A DNA stretch of 64,000 nucleotides from Kitasatospora viridis (GCF_007829815.1 NZ_VIWT01000002.1:62001-126000); one strand, 5' to 3'; numbered from the stretch's first letter, positions 53,201 through 60,879 are shown. Numbers and translations are program-made. The notes: generated by a model not told the origin, from the sequence alone.

Positions 53201-54920
53201 GGACGCCGAAGTCGACCACGCCCGAGGAGCCGGCGCCGGAGGCGGGGGGAGTGCCCTTGAGCTCGCCCGTGTTCGGGTCCAGGTGCAGCCAGGCCGGCAG
53301 CGTGCCCTGGGCCACCGCCCAGGTGTAGGGCAGGATGCCGCCGTCCGCCTTGAGGAACTGGTCGTAGGGCTCGCCGCTGGTCGCCCCCGGGAGCTCGGTG
53401 GTGTCCACCACCGGGGCGTCGCGCACGGTCAGGGAGAGCTGCTGGGCGGGGGACTGGTCGAGCGGGCTGGTGCTGGCCATCCGCACGCTGAAGGTGCTGG
53501 TGCCGGCCGTGCTCGGGGTGCCGCTCAGCACGCCGCCGGAGCTGAGGGTGAGCCCGGGCGGCAGCGCGCCCGCGCTGACCGACCAGGCCGCGCCGGCCCC
53601 CGTCCCGCCGCTGCCGAGCAGCGACACGGAGTAGCCCTGGCCGCGCGTCGCCTGACCCAGCGTCGGGGTGGCGACCGTCAGCGGGGCCACCACGTGGACG
53701 GTCGTCTGGCCGGAGACGAGCTGCGGGTCGGCGGGTGCCGTCCCGGGCGCCCCGGGCGTCTGAGTGGGCGTCGGTGCTGCCGTCGGTGCCGGTGTGGATG
53801 CGGCGGGGCCCGGGCCGCCGGCTGTGGCGATGCTGGCCGTGATGGTCGCCGTGCCCGGTCCGACCGCGGTCACCACGCCCGAGTCCGACACCGTGGCGAC
53901 CTTCGGGTCCGAGGACGCCCAGGCCAGCTTGGGCGCCGCGCCCACGGGAGTGCTGACCGTGGTCGCCGGATCGGTGCCGCCGACCACGACGGTCGGGTCG
54001 GCCAGGGCCAGCACCAGACCGGTGACCGCCGGCCCGCCGCCGCCCGGCGCCCCCTTGCCCGGCCCGGCCGCCGCCTGGGCCGCGGCGGTCGCCGCCGAAC
54101 CCGCCGCGGCGTTCGCGTTCTGCGCCGCGTCGGCCGCGCCCTTGGCCTGGTCCGCCGCGCTCGCCGCCGAGTGCACCACCGGCCGCAGCACGGCGAACCA
54201 GAGCCCGAGCAGCAGCCCGGAACCCGCGAGCGCGGCGCCGAGGGCCGGCAGCAGCCACTCGGGCAGCGTCTGCTTCTCCAGCATCACGCCCTCGGCCGTG
54301 GCCGCCTCGCCGGCGGCCGGCCGCACCTCCACCTCGAACGGCAGCGTCCGGTTGGGGCCCTTGAGGAAGGTCTTGCGCGGCACGGCCCGGAACCGCACGA
54401 AGGTGGCGGTGCCCGGGGCCGCGTCGAAGGCGGCGGGCCGGATCCGGAAACCCAGCCTGACCTCCGGGTCCAGGGCCTCGACCCGGACGCTCTCGGGGCG
54501 GTTGCCGCGGTTCTCCACGACCAGCTTGAACCGCGCCCCGCGCCGGCCGGCCGCGCTGGCGGGCACCAGGCGGGCGCCGAGGTCGCCGAACTCGCCGATC
54601 CGGACCAGGCCCTCCTCGACCCGGGAGCCCTCCGGGTCCTCCGTCGACATGGCCCGCAGGCCGAACGGGAGCTCGCCCGGCAGCAGTCCGGCGGTGCGCG
54701 GCGGCCGGAACGCGATGCGCACCCGGGTGGACTCCTGCGGCAGCAGGTTCGCCCGGGCCGGTTCGACGTGCGCCCACTCGGCGGTCTCGCCGAGCACGTC
54801 GAACAGCACGCGGTCGACCACCATCCCGGTGTTCGCCACCCGCAGGACGCACACGGCCTCCTCGCCCGGCACGACCTCGACCGCCTCGCTGCCGTCCTCG
54901 AAGACGACGGAGACTCCCAT
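50250..54920 (-). CDS. Giant membrane-anchored protein with about twelve Ig-like repeats
   Basis: 1556 residues. Residues 1-205 contain Ig/Fn3-like modules of the NEW1/COG1470 type (VEVVPGEEAVCVLRVANTG, RFKLVVENRGNRPESVRVE). One span at 221-248 (LLPALGAALAGSGLLLGLWF) is followed by an Ala-rich stretch and a BIG2-like domain (about 300-370; LAWASSDPKVATVSDSG). A Pro/Thr linker precedes roughly twelve putative Ig repeats with the He_PIG pattern (LPPGLxLD...GTISGTP). No cleaved signal or sorting signal is visible; topology would put the repeats on one side of the membrane. Start MGVSVVFEDG with GGAAGGGGG. First gene of the minus operon. Confidence 0.86.
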   Translation of the reverse strand: MGVSVVFEDGSEAVEVVPGEEAVCVLRVANTGMVVDRVLFDVLGETAEWAHVEPARANLLPQESTRVRIAFRPPRTAGLLPGELPFGLRAMSTEDPEGSRVEEGLVRIGEFGDLGARLVPASAAGRRGARFKLVVENRGNRPESVRVEALDPEVRLGFRIRPAAFDAAPGTATFVRFRAVPRKTFLKGPNRTLPFEVEVRPAAGEAATAEGVMLEKQTLPEWLLPALGAALAGSGLLLGLWFAVLRPVVHSAASAADQAKGAADAAQNANAAAGSAATAAAQAAAGPGKGAPGGGGPAVTGLVLALADPTVVVGGTDPATTVSTPVGAAPKLAWASSDPKVATVSDSGVVTAVGPGTATITASIATAGGPGPAASTPAPTAAPTPTQTPGAPGTAPADPQLVSGQTTVHVVAPLTVATPTLGQATRGQGYSVSLLGSGGTGAGAAWSVSAGALPPGLTLSSGGVLSGTPSTAGTSTFSVRMASTSPLDQSPAQQLSLTVRDAPVVDTTELPGATSGEPYDQFLKADGGILPYTWAVAQGTLPAWLHLDPNTGELKGTPPASGAGSSGVVDFGVQVTDATAQQSAAQHLTLGGVQPVGIGTAVLPGAVVGAGYSQTLTASGGTQQYQWSVPPGTLPAGLSLDAASGTISGTPLRKGSATFTVTATDAARPDLSAQRTFTVPVESALAAGASGVLPAVAGQAIAPVQLTATGGDGSYLWTPTGPLPPGLGLGPDGSSIVGTPTTTGSFAVTVEVTDTSAPPLTSTETLTIPVTAALRTTSTALPPAVVGEPYSGRLTAAGGSGPYSWSSSSPLPPGLHLDADTGTISGTPSAVTDPAAAPLLFAVTDTGAPQQQQYVSLPLTVSTALSAPSWGALPPAVPGEPYTARLPRPDGGSGQYVWTVPPGSLPPGLALTDPVRGTVSGTLTSTDVPHTYAFQATLTDPAGGAPPVRVPLSVTAVAPVEIDTLAVPGAVLGSAYSTTLSATGGTAQYDWSVPPGTLPAGLRLDPATGTISGTPLGAGSSTFTVTATVAGRPDLVGSADFSRTQTLTLTVVPPLVPTASEVLPAVTGQAITPIRLSATGGTGPYLWRPTGSLPPGLTLGPDGSSIVGTPTATGSFAVSVAVTDDGAPPLTATETLTVPVTAALRVTSTSLPTALVGVPYTGRLTAAGGTGPYSWTCAGTLPPGLHLDADTGTISGTPTGVPAPEAALTCTVTDAGVPQQQRTSATLALPVSTPLTFTQQSPLPPVVTGKPYSAQLSAPGGGDGQYAWSAAPGSLPAGLTLSPAGLLSSPGVPGTGPGTLDLQLTLTDTSGIVPPLTVRLPLTVVDPLTVPSYAWTSSPSQPDGTRYAIQPAGGVGPYSYSFDGPHPDWLRLDRRTGLLSWTAPSRTFTSSTDSDGRASFPGWSAAYPANVVVTDSAGNTATAGVTLTLAVPALTVTHPTTLTQTAGAPFAAPLATDLNGGYGSGSSYHYTVTGTLPGPGDTLDPATGVLSGNLPALAAGSFPVTVTVTQTDPADPHSTISLSYPLVITTAPAATPTPTPSQAPSQTAAPTQGETP
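50950..53140 (-). repeat. Tandem duplication of a four-Ig-domain unit
   Basis: Repeats 3-6 and 7-10 of the Ig protein match in order as A-B-C-D and A'-B'-C'-D'. For example, B reads GQAIAPVQLTATGGDGSY and B' reads GQAITPIRLSATGGTGPY, and both contain GPDGSSIVGTPT. The two blocks meet near 52044 and each is about 1.1 kb. This is a segmental duplication inside the gene. Confidence 0.75.
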
Positions 54921-55273
54921 CGGCCCGGCCCCCTTCCTGCTCCCTGATCCGTCCTGTCGCTCCCCCGGCCCGCCCAGGGTGGCAACGCCGGTCGGCGGGG
55001 CGCTTGCGTGAACGCGCAGCGAAAAGCGCAGCCGTGCGTGGCCCGGCAAAGCCGACGGAGTGCCAGACGAGCGGTGGTCACCGACGGTTGATGAAGACTT
55101 CACAAAGAGTCCCGAACGCCGCTTTGCGCAGGTGGGGCCGTCGGCGGGCCGGGCTCCGGGCGCCGGGCGGTGCGGTCCGGCGTCGACAGCGCCGCACCGG
55201 GCGTGGTCAGTTGTGGGACCCCGCGCCGACGTGCCCCGCGCCGGCCGGCTCTCGGACCCTTGGAGGTCACACT
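54921..55273. promoter_or_regulatory. Divergent control region between the Ig operon and the LuxR regulator
   Basis: The 353 bases contain no plausible gene. They should hold promoters for both the leftward Ig/ferritin/cap operon and the rightward luxR gene. A palindrome TGAAGACTTCA (55092-55102) lies in a locally AT-richer patch, a candidate operator for LuxR or the eCIS sigma factor. No firm -10/-35 pair could be read. Confidence 0.4.
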
Positions 55274-55900
55274 GTGGAAGGCCGGATTCCGGTGTCGATT
55301 CACGCCGGCGACCCGATCACCCGGGCGGGCCTGGCGACCGAGCTGCGCCAGCGCCCCGAGTTCGAACTCGTCGACCTGCCCCTGGACGGGACGGCCCGGG
55401 TGGTGGTGTTCGCGCTCGACACGCTGTCGGAACCCGATCTCGAACTGGTTCGGACGGTCCGCGCCCGCAGCGGCGCCCAGGCCGTGCTGGTGGTCTCCGC
55501 CCTGTCCGACGCCGACCTGCTGGCCGTCGTCGAGTCGGGGGCCTGCTCGGTGCTGTGGCGCTGGGAGGCCACCTCCACCTGGCTGGCCGAGACGGTGCTG
55601 CGGGCCGCCGCGGGGAAGGCGGCGCTGCCCCCGGACCTGCTGGCCCGCCTCCTCAAGCAGGTGGGCCGGCTCCAGCAGCGGGTGCTGCGCCCGCAGGGCC
55701 TGACCCTGGGCGGCCTCTCCGACCGGGAGCGCCGGGTGCTGCGGCTGGCGGCGGAGGGCTTCGTGACCGAGGAGATCGCCTCCGAACTCGCCTACTCCAC
55801 GCGCACGGTGACCAGCCTGCTGCACAACGTGACGACCCGTTACCAGCTGCGCAACCGCACCCACGCCGTCGCGTTCGCCATCCGGGAAGGGCTGATCTGA
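55274..55900 (+). CDS. LuxR-type regulator with atypical receiver, eCIS-linked
   Basis: 208 residues. The C-terminal LuxR helix-turn-helix (LSDRERRVLRLAAEGFVTEEIA, then SELAYSTRTVTSLLHNVTTRYQ, RTHAVAFAI) is complete. The N-terminal 120 residues have receiver-like secondary structure (IHAGDPITRAGLATELRQRP) but a weak acidic pocket, so phosphorylation is uncertain. GTG start behind a strong GGAGGT at six bases. LuxR genes flanking eCIS clusters are typical of streptomycetes, so this probably controls the CIS locus, which is inference. Confidence 0.85.
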   Translation: MEGRIPVSIHAGDPITRAGLATELRQRPEFELVDLPLDGTARVVVFALDTLSEPDLELVRTVRARSGAQAVLVVSALSDADLLAVVESGACSVLWRWEATSTWLAETVLRAAAGKAALPPDLLARLLKQVGRLQQRVLRPQGLTLGGLSDRERRVLRLAAEGFVTEEIASELAYSTRTVTSLLHNVTTRYQLRNRTHAVAFAIREGLI

Positions 55901-55934
55901 CCGGCGCCGCGTCCGCTGTCCGGCCGCCGGCGGT

Positions 55935-56606
55935 TCACGCGGCGTGGGCGTCCGGCTGCTCGATCAGGTAGCCCACTCCGCGCACCGTCCGGACGGCGTC
56001 CCGCACCCCGAGCTTGGCGCGCAGGTTGGCGATGTGGACCTCCAGGCTGCGGTTGCCCTCGGTGCGGGCGCCCTGCCAGACCTCGCGGCAGATCCGTTCC
56101 CGGCGCACCACGGCCCCGGGGGTGTCGGCGAGCATCCGCAGGATGTCGAACTCGGTGCGGGTCAGCGCCACCGCCGAGCCGCCGACCGAGACGGTCCGCC
56201 CGTCCAGGTCGATGGCGATCCGCCCGAGCACGATCCGCCGTGGCGCCTGCCGTGGCACGGGCCGCAGCGCGGCGTGCACCCGGACGGCCAACTCGTCCAC
56301 CCCGAACGGGTGCACCACGAAGTCGTCGACACCGAGGTGACGCCCCGTCAGCCAGAACCGGGCGTCCACCCGGCAGGTCGACACCAGCAGCGCGGCGTCC
56401 GTCGCCTGCCGGATCCGCCGGCAGGCGGCCAGCGCCTCCGGGTCGGGTAAGCCCACCTCCAGCAGGATCGCCCGGGGGCCGAATCCGACGATCGAGTCGA
56501 CGTCGTCCATGCGGGCCCGGTGGACGACGAACCCCTGGTTCCGCAGGGCCCGGTCAAGGGGACGATCGCCGTGCTCGTCCCGATGAGCCGCCAACAACAA
56601 CCGCAT
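55935..56606 (-). CDS. OmpR-family response regulator with degenerate receiver, TTA codon
   Basis: 223 residues. The winged-helix DNA-binding domain is intact (GGSAVALTRTEFDILRMLADTPG, RRERICREVW, RSLEVHIANLRAKLGV, VRTVRGVGYLIEQP). The receiver is damaged: the phospho-acceptor Asp is Glu (E50, ILLEVGLPD) and the conserved Lys is His (VVHPFGVDEL). The acidic N-terminal pair is also poor, so it probably works without phosphorylation; no histidine kinase is adjacent. Leu53 is encoded by TTA (56448-56450), so translation should depend on the bldA tRNA. Start MRLLLAAHRD with GGAGAGG upstream. Confidence 0.88.
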   Translation of the reverse strand: MRLLLAAHRDEHGDRPLDRALRNQGFVVHRARMDDVDSIVGFGPRAILLEVGLPDPEALAACRRIRQATDAALLVSTCRVDARFWLTGRHLGVDDFVVHPFGVDELAVRVHAALRPVPRQAPRRIVLGRIAIDLDGRTVSVGGSAVALTRTEFDILRMLADTPGAVVRRERICREVWQGARTEGNRSLEVHIANLRAKLGVRDAVRTVRGVGYLIEQPDAHAA

Positions 56607-57024
56607 GGGAAGCCTCTCCAGAGCCATCGCAGGGTTGTCACGGAGTCAATTCCGCCGGCTCCGTCCCGAGATAACCGTGGTCGCGCGGTGCTGTCCGCCG
56701 GGGAATCGGCCCGCAACCTTCACGTGCCGAACGTGCTGTGTTGCGCACTCACTGTAGGAACACCTCCGGACTGTCACAAGATCTGCATACGGGTCGGAAT
56801 GGAATTCCGCGCCCCGATCGCTTTGCGGCGGGGCGGTGAAAGCCGTGAACGGTCCTCTCGTTCACCGCCACCACCACCGGCACCATTGCTCGCGGTTTCC
56901 GGAATGCCACCACTCCGATTTCCGGGTGGCCGTGGAAGCGATTTCGTCGGGCCGTGTGGCGGCGGAATGAGGGTGCGGCGGGCCGACCCGGTCCGGGGCA
57001 GACTGGGAGACGGAGGCGACTGCC
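56607..57024. promoter_or_regulatory. Divergent control region, regulator and stress-protein genes
   Basis: 418 bases without a convincing gene, somewhat AT-richer than the surroundings. An inverted repeat GTGAACG-N7-CGTTCAC at 56845-56865 is the clearest element and could bind one of the nearby regulators. Both flanking genes, the response regulator and the universal stress protein, carry a TTA codon, so control may be shared. Confidence 0.4.
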
Positions 57025-57888
57025 ATGCAACCAGAGATCACGGTCGGCCTCGACGGTTCCGCCGAGAGCCTGGCCGCCGCGCGATGGGCCGCCCACGAGG
57101 CCGAACTCCGGGGCCTGCCGGTGCGCTTACTGCACCTGTGGCTCCTGCCGTCGATGTGGGCCCGGAACGTCCCCGACGAGAACTCCCAGGGCGAGGCCGC
57201 CCAGCGCGTCCTCCAGCACGCGGAGGGCGACCTGCTCGCACGGTTCCCCCGGGTCCCCGTCATCACCGAGCTCGTCCCCGCCGACACGGCGGCGGAGCTG
57301 CTGCCCGCCGCGAGCAACGCGGTGCTGCTGGTGCTCGGCTCCCAGGGGCTGGGCGCCGTCCAGGGCTACGTGCTCGGATCGGTCGCCCTGCACGCCGTCG
57401 CCCGGTCCGAGCGTCCCGTGGTGCTGGTCCGCGCCCCCGAGGAGCCGGCGGAGGTCGGCGCGGACGGCGCGCCTCCCGGCCCGGTGGCCGTCGGCGTGAG
57501 CCTGCGCCCGGGCTACCGGACCGTCCTGGAGTTCGCCTTCGGCGCCGCCGCCAGGCGCGGTGTGCCGCTGCTCGCCCTGCACACCACCGGCCACCGCCGC
57601 TCCTTCCTCGGCCGCGAGGCACCGCCGGACGAGGCGGCGCGGCAGGCGGCCCGCGAGCAGCTGCACGAGGCGCTGCGCCCGTGGCGCGAGAAGTTCCCCG
57701 CCGTCCACGTGGTGGAGCACCTCGGCGAGGAGAGCCCGGCCCGCGCGGTCGTGGACATCGCGCCCGGCGCGGGCCTGCTGGTCGTCGGTCGCGGCCACCG
57801 GGCCGGGCCGGGGCCCCGCACCGGCCCGGTGGCGCACGCCGCCGTCCACCACGCCACCTGCCCGGTCGCCGTCGTCCCGCACGACTGA
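57025..57888 (+). CDS. Universal stress protein, tandem UspA domains, TTA codon
   Basis: 287 residues with two UspA domains. The first has ITVGLDGSAESLAAARWAA and the ATP-type loop LGSQGLGAVQGYVLGSVALH; the second has VAVGVSLRPGYRTVLEFAF and a looser loop VVGRGHRAGPGPR. USPs respond to stress by nucleotide binding. Codon 35 (Leu, 57127-57129) is TTA, which in streptomycetes means bldA-dependent translation and late expression. It is followed by two small membrane-protein genes often linked to USPs. Confidence 0.9.
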   Translation: MQPEITVGLDGSAESLAAARWAAHEAELRGLPVRLLHLWLLPSMWARNVPDENSQGEAAQRVLQHAEGDLLARFPRVPVITELVPADTAAELLPAASNAVLLVLGSQGLGAVQGYVLGSVALHAVARSERPVVLVRAPEEPAEVGADGAPPGPVAVGVSLRPGYRTVLEFAFGAAARRGVPLLALHTTGHRRSFLGREAPPDEAARQAAREQLHEALRPWREKFPAVHVVEHLGEESPARAVVDIAPGAGLLVVGRGHRAGPGPRTGPVAHAAVHHATCPVAVVPHD

Positions 57889-58033
57889 CCCGGCGGCCGC
57901 GCCCTTCGCGGGCCGGGCGACCGCGTGTCGGCGCCGGTTCGGCGGCGCGGTGCAGCAGGATCGCCGGGTGGGCCGCGGCGCCCCCGCGCGGGCGGGGCGG
58001 GCGGCGCGGTGGCGGCGAGCGGAAGGGGTCGTG

Positions 58034-58276
58034 ATGGCTCGGCACGCGGTGCTCGGATACCTGGCCTGGGCGGTGGTGTTCGGCGCCCTGTTCGCCCTGG
58101 AGGGCCTCGCCCTGGCACGCGGCGGCGCCGCCTCCGGCCACCCCACGCTGAGCGACACCGCCCGGGCCGTCATGCGCTACCCGGTCGGCCGCTGGGCGCT
58201 GTTCGCGCTCTGGCTCTGGTTCGGTTGGCACACCTTCGTGCGCGGCTGGCACTTCCTGCTGCGCGACGGCCAGTGA
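58034..58276 (+). CDS. Small membrane protein, DUF6186-type
   Basis: 80 residues. Two hydrophobic segments (VLGYLAWAVVFGALFALEG and GRWALFALWLWFGWHTFVRG), the second Trp-rich and ending WHFLLRDG. This pattern is that of DUF6186 proteins beside universal stress protein genes. Role unknown. The next gene follows after 13 bases. Confidence 0.72.
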   Translation: MARHAVLGYLAWAVVFGALFALEGLALARGGAASGHPTLSDTARAVMRYPVGRWALFALWLWFGWHTFVRGWHFLLRDGQ

Positions 58277-58289
58277 CCGGGCCCGGCGG

Positions 58290-58712
58290 GTGACACCGAT
58301 CGAGCGGACGCCGCCGGTCGCCCCGCTGCTGTCCGTCCCGCTGACCGTCGCCGTGATGCTCGCCGCCTACGTGCTGCTGATGCTCTACCTGGCGGTGGGC
58401 CTGCGGACGCTGCTGCGGGGCCCGGACCGCCGCCCGCCGCGCGCCGCGACCGGGCGGCGCGGCTGGCCGGGGCTGATCCGGCAGGTGGCGGCCACCGCGC
58501 TGGGCGGGTACCTGCTGCTGATGCTCGCCGTGCTCGGCTACTACGAGGGCGTGGCGCGCGTGCCCGGGCCGTTCCTGGCCAGCGCGTTCAGCGGGTGCGC
58601 GCTGCTGGTCGGCCTCGCGCTGCCGGTCTTCCTCGCCGCCTCCTGGCTGGAACTGCGGCCGCGCGCACGACGCGGTGCGGGCGCGCGCGGCCGGGGCGGC
58701 TCCGTGCCGTGA
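58290..58712 (+). CDS. Membrane protein, DUF6256-type
   Basis: 140 residues. Three hydrophobic spans (LTVAVMLAAYVLLMLYLAVG, AATALGGYLLLMLAVLGY, FSGCALLVGLALPVFLAASW) and an Arg/Gly-rich C-terminus. It is usually paired with the preceding DUF6186 protein, probably as an operon with the stress protein. The GTG start has GGCGG before it. Function unknown. Confidence 0.72.
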   Translation: MTPIERTPPVAPLLSVPLTVAVMLAAYVLLMLYLAVGLRTLLRGPDRRPPRAATGRRGWPGLIRQVAATALGGYLLLMLAVLGYYEGVARVPGPFLASAFSGCALLVGLALPVFLAASWLELRPRARRGAGARGRGGSVP

Positions 58713-58723
58713 GCACGCGGGTG

Positions 58724-58767
58724 CCCGGCACCTCGGGCGGCCGGAGCCGGCGGTCCGGGGTGCCGGG
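58724..58767. terminator. Possible terminator between convergent genes
   Basis: CCCGGCACC and GGTGCCGGG form a 9-bp stem whose loop of 26 bases is GC-rich and may hold a second hairpin. It lies between the DUF6256 gene and the convergent peptidase gene. Confidence 0.5.
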
Positions 58768-58773
58768 TCGGGA

Positions 58774-59508
58774 TCAGGCGTGCAGCCAGGTCACCGGGAA
58801 CGCGGTGCCGGTCAGGGCGCCGTCCTGGGTGAGGTAGGTGCCGCTGCGTTCGAGGTTGGTGGCGGCCACCGTGCCGGCGGTGGCGAAGTCCTGGCCGTTG
58901 GCGGTGACATCGCTGAACTGGACCTGCTGGAAGTCGGGGCAGGCCGGGATGGTCCGCGAGCCGATCGCCTCGACGATCACCTCGGCGGAGCTGAGCGCCA
59001 CGCCGGGGGCCGACTCGGTGTAGGTCTTGGTCCAGCCCTGGGTGGGGTCGGCGAGGACCAGGGTGAAGCTGCCGCTGCCGTCCGTGGTGACGGAGGAGGT
59101 CATCGTGTCGCCCGCCTTGACGGTCTCGGTGAAGTAGACCGAGTTCGCCGGGTACATCTCGACCCACGGGTTGTACTGGACGGTGTGGTTGCGGGTGCAG
59201 ACCGCGTCGAGGCCGATCTGTTCGACGCTGGTGCTGAGCCAGCCGTCGAGGCCGGACCAGAAGGATATGTCGCCCGCGGTGGCCGAACAGTTCAGCGCGG
59301 GCACGGTCCAGTTGCCGGTGACGGTGTGGAAGGTGCCGCCGGTGACGGCGTAGCCGGCCCAGTTGGAGTTCCCGCCCGAGTGCCGGCCCACGTGGTGGGC
59401 GGGGTGCGTGGCGGTCGGTGCGGCCGCCCCGGCGGTGGGCGCGGCGGCGAGGGTGAGCGCGGTGGCGAGTCCGAGTGCGGTGACGGCGGCCGGGAGCATA
59501 GGGCGCAC
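58774..59508 (-). CDS. Secreted G1-family glutamic peptidase (eqolisin-like)
   Basis: 244 residues with an N-terminal signal (AAVTALGLATALTLAAAPTA; cleavage near residue 30). The mature protein is beta-rich, with NSNWAGYAVTGGTFHTVTGN at the start, catalytic Q97 (STSVEQIGLDAVC) and E176 (ALSSAEVIVEA), matching the Gln-Glu dyad of the G1 eqolisins. Two Cys pairs are likely. It acts outside the cell at acidic pH as a general endopeptidase. GTG with AGGGGA six bases upstream is preferred; an ATG three codons later and a longer ATG are possible starts. Confidence 0.88.
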   Translation of the reverse strand: MRPMLPAAVTALGLATALTLAAAPTAGAAAPTATHPAHHVGRHSGGNSNWAGYAVTGGTFHTVTGNWTVPALNCSATAGDISFWSGLDGWLSTSVEQIGLDAVCTRNHTVQYNPWVEMYPANSVYFTETVKAGDTMTSSVTTDGSGSFTLVLADPTQGWTKTYTESAPGVALSSAEVIVEAIGSRTIPACPDFQQVQFSDVTANGQDFATAGTVAATNLERSGTYLTQDGALTGTAFPVTWLHA

Positions 59509-59597
59509 GGGTGTTCCCCTGTCTTCGGTGAATCGCACGGGAGTTCTGACGGTGCGACAGAGGATGGTGAATCAACCTGGCCATGTCAATGAGTGCG

Positions 59598-60815
59598 TCA
59601 GGACTCCCGGCGGCCACCCTGTTCCGGGGCGCCGAGGATCGGGTCGGGCAGCTCGTGCCAGCTGGTCGGGCCGAGCGCGAGTTCCTCGTCGGTGAGTAGG
59701 GCGCCGTCCAGCAGTCCGCGCAGCCGCTCCTCGTCGAGGCCGGCGCCGATCAGCACGATCTCGTTGCGGCGCTCGCCGTAGTAGGGGTCCCAGTGCCAGG
59801 TGGCGAGCATCCGCCGCTCCGGCGACGCGGCCGGCCAGCCCCCGGCGTCCGGCTCCGGCAACCACTGGTCGACGCCGGCGAGTTCCAGGCGGTGCCCGGC
59901 CGAGCGCCAGGTCACGACGGTGTCGGGCCGGCTGGCCAGCCACACGTGCCCGCGGCTGCGGGTGACCGCGCGCATCAGCCCGGGCATCGCCCGGGCCAGT
60001 CGCTGCGGGTGCAGGGGGCGCCTGGCCCGCCAGTACACCGAGCGGACACCGTGGCTCTCGCGCGGCTGCCAGGCCGGTGTGCTGACGGTCTCTCGGACGC
60101 GGGCCAGCCGCTCCGCGACGGCCTGCGGGGGCACCGGCGCGAGCAGGGCCGAGCCGGCCCGCTCCACCGCCCGGTCCGGGCGGCGCGGGAGGAACAGCAC
60201 GGTGGCGGACGGGTTCAGGTGCGAGGCGACGGCGCGGGCGGCCGCGGGGAGCTCGGGCTCGGCGTCGTCGGCGCGGGCGAGCAGCACGGTCTGCGCGGCC
60301 TCGACCTGCCGCGCGGCGGCTTCGCCCACCGTCACCGGCAGGCCGTCGCCCGGCGCGCCGGGCGCGGCGGACAGGCGGTGGGTGCAGCGCAGGTCGCTGA
60401 GCAGGAGCTCCGGGTCGAGGCCGATGGTCACCGGCGCGAGTTCGTAGTGGCGGGCGAGCGCGGTGGTGCCGATCGGGGCGTGCCAGAGGTCGGCGAGGAA
60501 GGGGAGGAGGTCGAGCTCGAAGGGGAGGGCGAGGATCACCGCCGGGCACCCCGGGCGGCGGACCAGGGCGTCCAGGTCCTGGCGCAGGATCACCGCCGGA
60601 TCCCCGGTGCCGGAGCGGCCCTGCCCGGCGTTCTGCGCCCCGGGGGCGGTGGTGAACCGCTGGACCGTCGGGTACTGGCCGTCGCCCGTGCCGATCGACA
60701 CCGCCAGCACCGCGGCGTCGGGCCGGAAGCGCCGCAGCAGGTCCACCACCTGGCCGCGCACGCCGGGGCTGTTGCCGGACACGATGCTCAACAGTCCCCG
60801 CCCGCTGCCGCTCAA
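59598..60815 (-). CDS. CobW/COG0523-like protein with degenerate P-loop, zinc-responsive
   Basis: 405 residues. The C-terminal part resembles CobW_C (MLATWHWDPYYGERRNEIVLIG). The N-terminal nucleotide-binding region lacks the classical GKT loop (SGNSPGVRGQVV), so GTPase activity is uncertain. In streptomycetes such zinc-responsive COG0523 proteins serve as zinc-handling chaperones. The TTG start has a strong GAAGGAGGGTCAG before it. A Zur box lies 50 bases upstream. Confidence 0.82.
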   Translation of the reverse strand: MSGSGRGLLSIVSGNSPGVRGQVVDLLRRFRPDAAVLAVSIGTGDGQYPTVQRFTTAPGAQNAGQGRSGTGDPAVILRQDLDALVRRPGCPAVILALPFELDLLPFLADLWHAPIGTTALARHYELAPVTIGLDPELLLSDLRCTHRLSAAPGAPGDGLPVTVGEAAARQVEAAQTVLLARADDAEPELPAAARAVASHLNPSATVLFLPRRPDRAVERAGSALLAPVPPQAVAERLARVRETVSTPAWQPRESHGVRSVYWRARRPLHPQRLARAMPGLMRAVTRSRGHVWLASRPDTVVTWRSAGHRLELAGVDQWLPEPDAGGWPAASPERRMLATWHWDPYYGERRNEIVLIGAGLDEERLRGLLDGALLTDEELALGPTSWHELPDPILGAPEQGGRRES

Positions 60816-60864
60816 CTGACCCTCCTTCGGGTGGTGCCGCCGTCTCGGGGCGATCCTACGTTAT

Positions 60865-60879
60865 TGGAAATGGTTTTCA
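60865..60879. promoter_or_regulatory. Zur box
   Basis: TGGAAATGGTTTTCA is a 7-1-7 near-palindrome matching the streptomycete Zur consensus (TGAAAATGATTTTCA) at 13 of 15 positions. It is 50 bases upstream of the CobW-like gene and at the divergent gap to the membrane-protease gene. Under zinc-replete conditions Zur should repress. Confidence 0.85.

Noticed and set aside
49690..54852. A 1720-codon minus-strand open frame ending at the first ferritin-like protein
   Set aside because: Only its last 187 codons are genuine; the rest is a shadow of the Ig-repeat gene in a different frame.
52131..54947. A 938-codon plus-strand open frame across the Ig-repeat gene
   Set aside because: Antisense shadow of the repeated domains, with Arg/Gly/Asp-rich low-complexity sequence.
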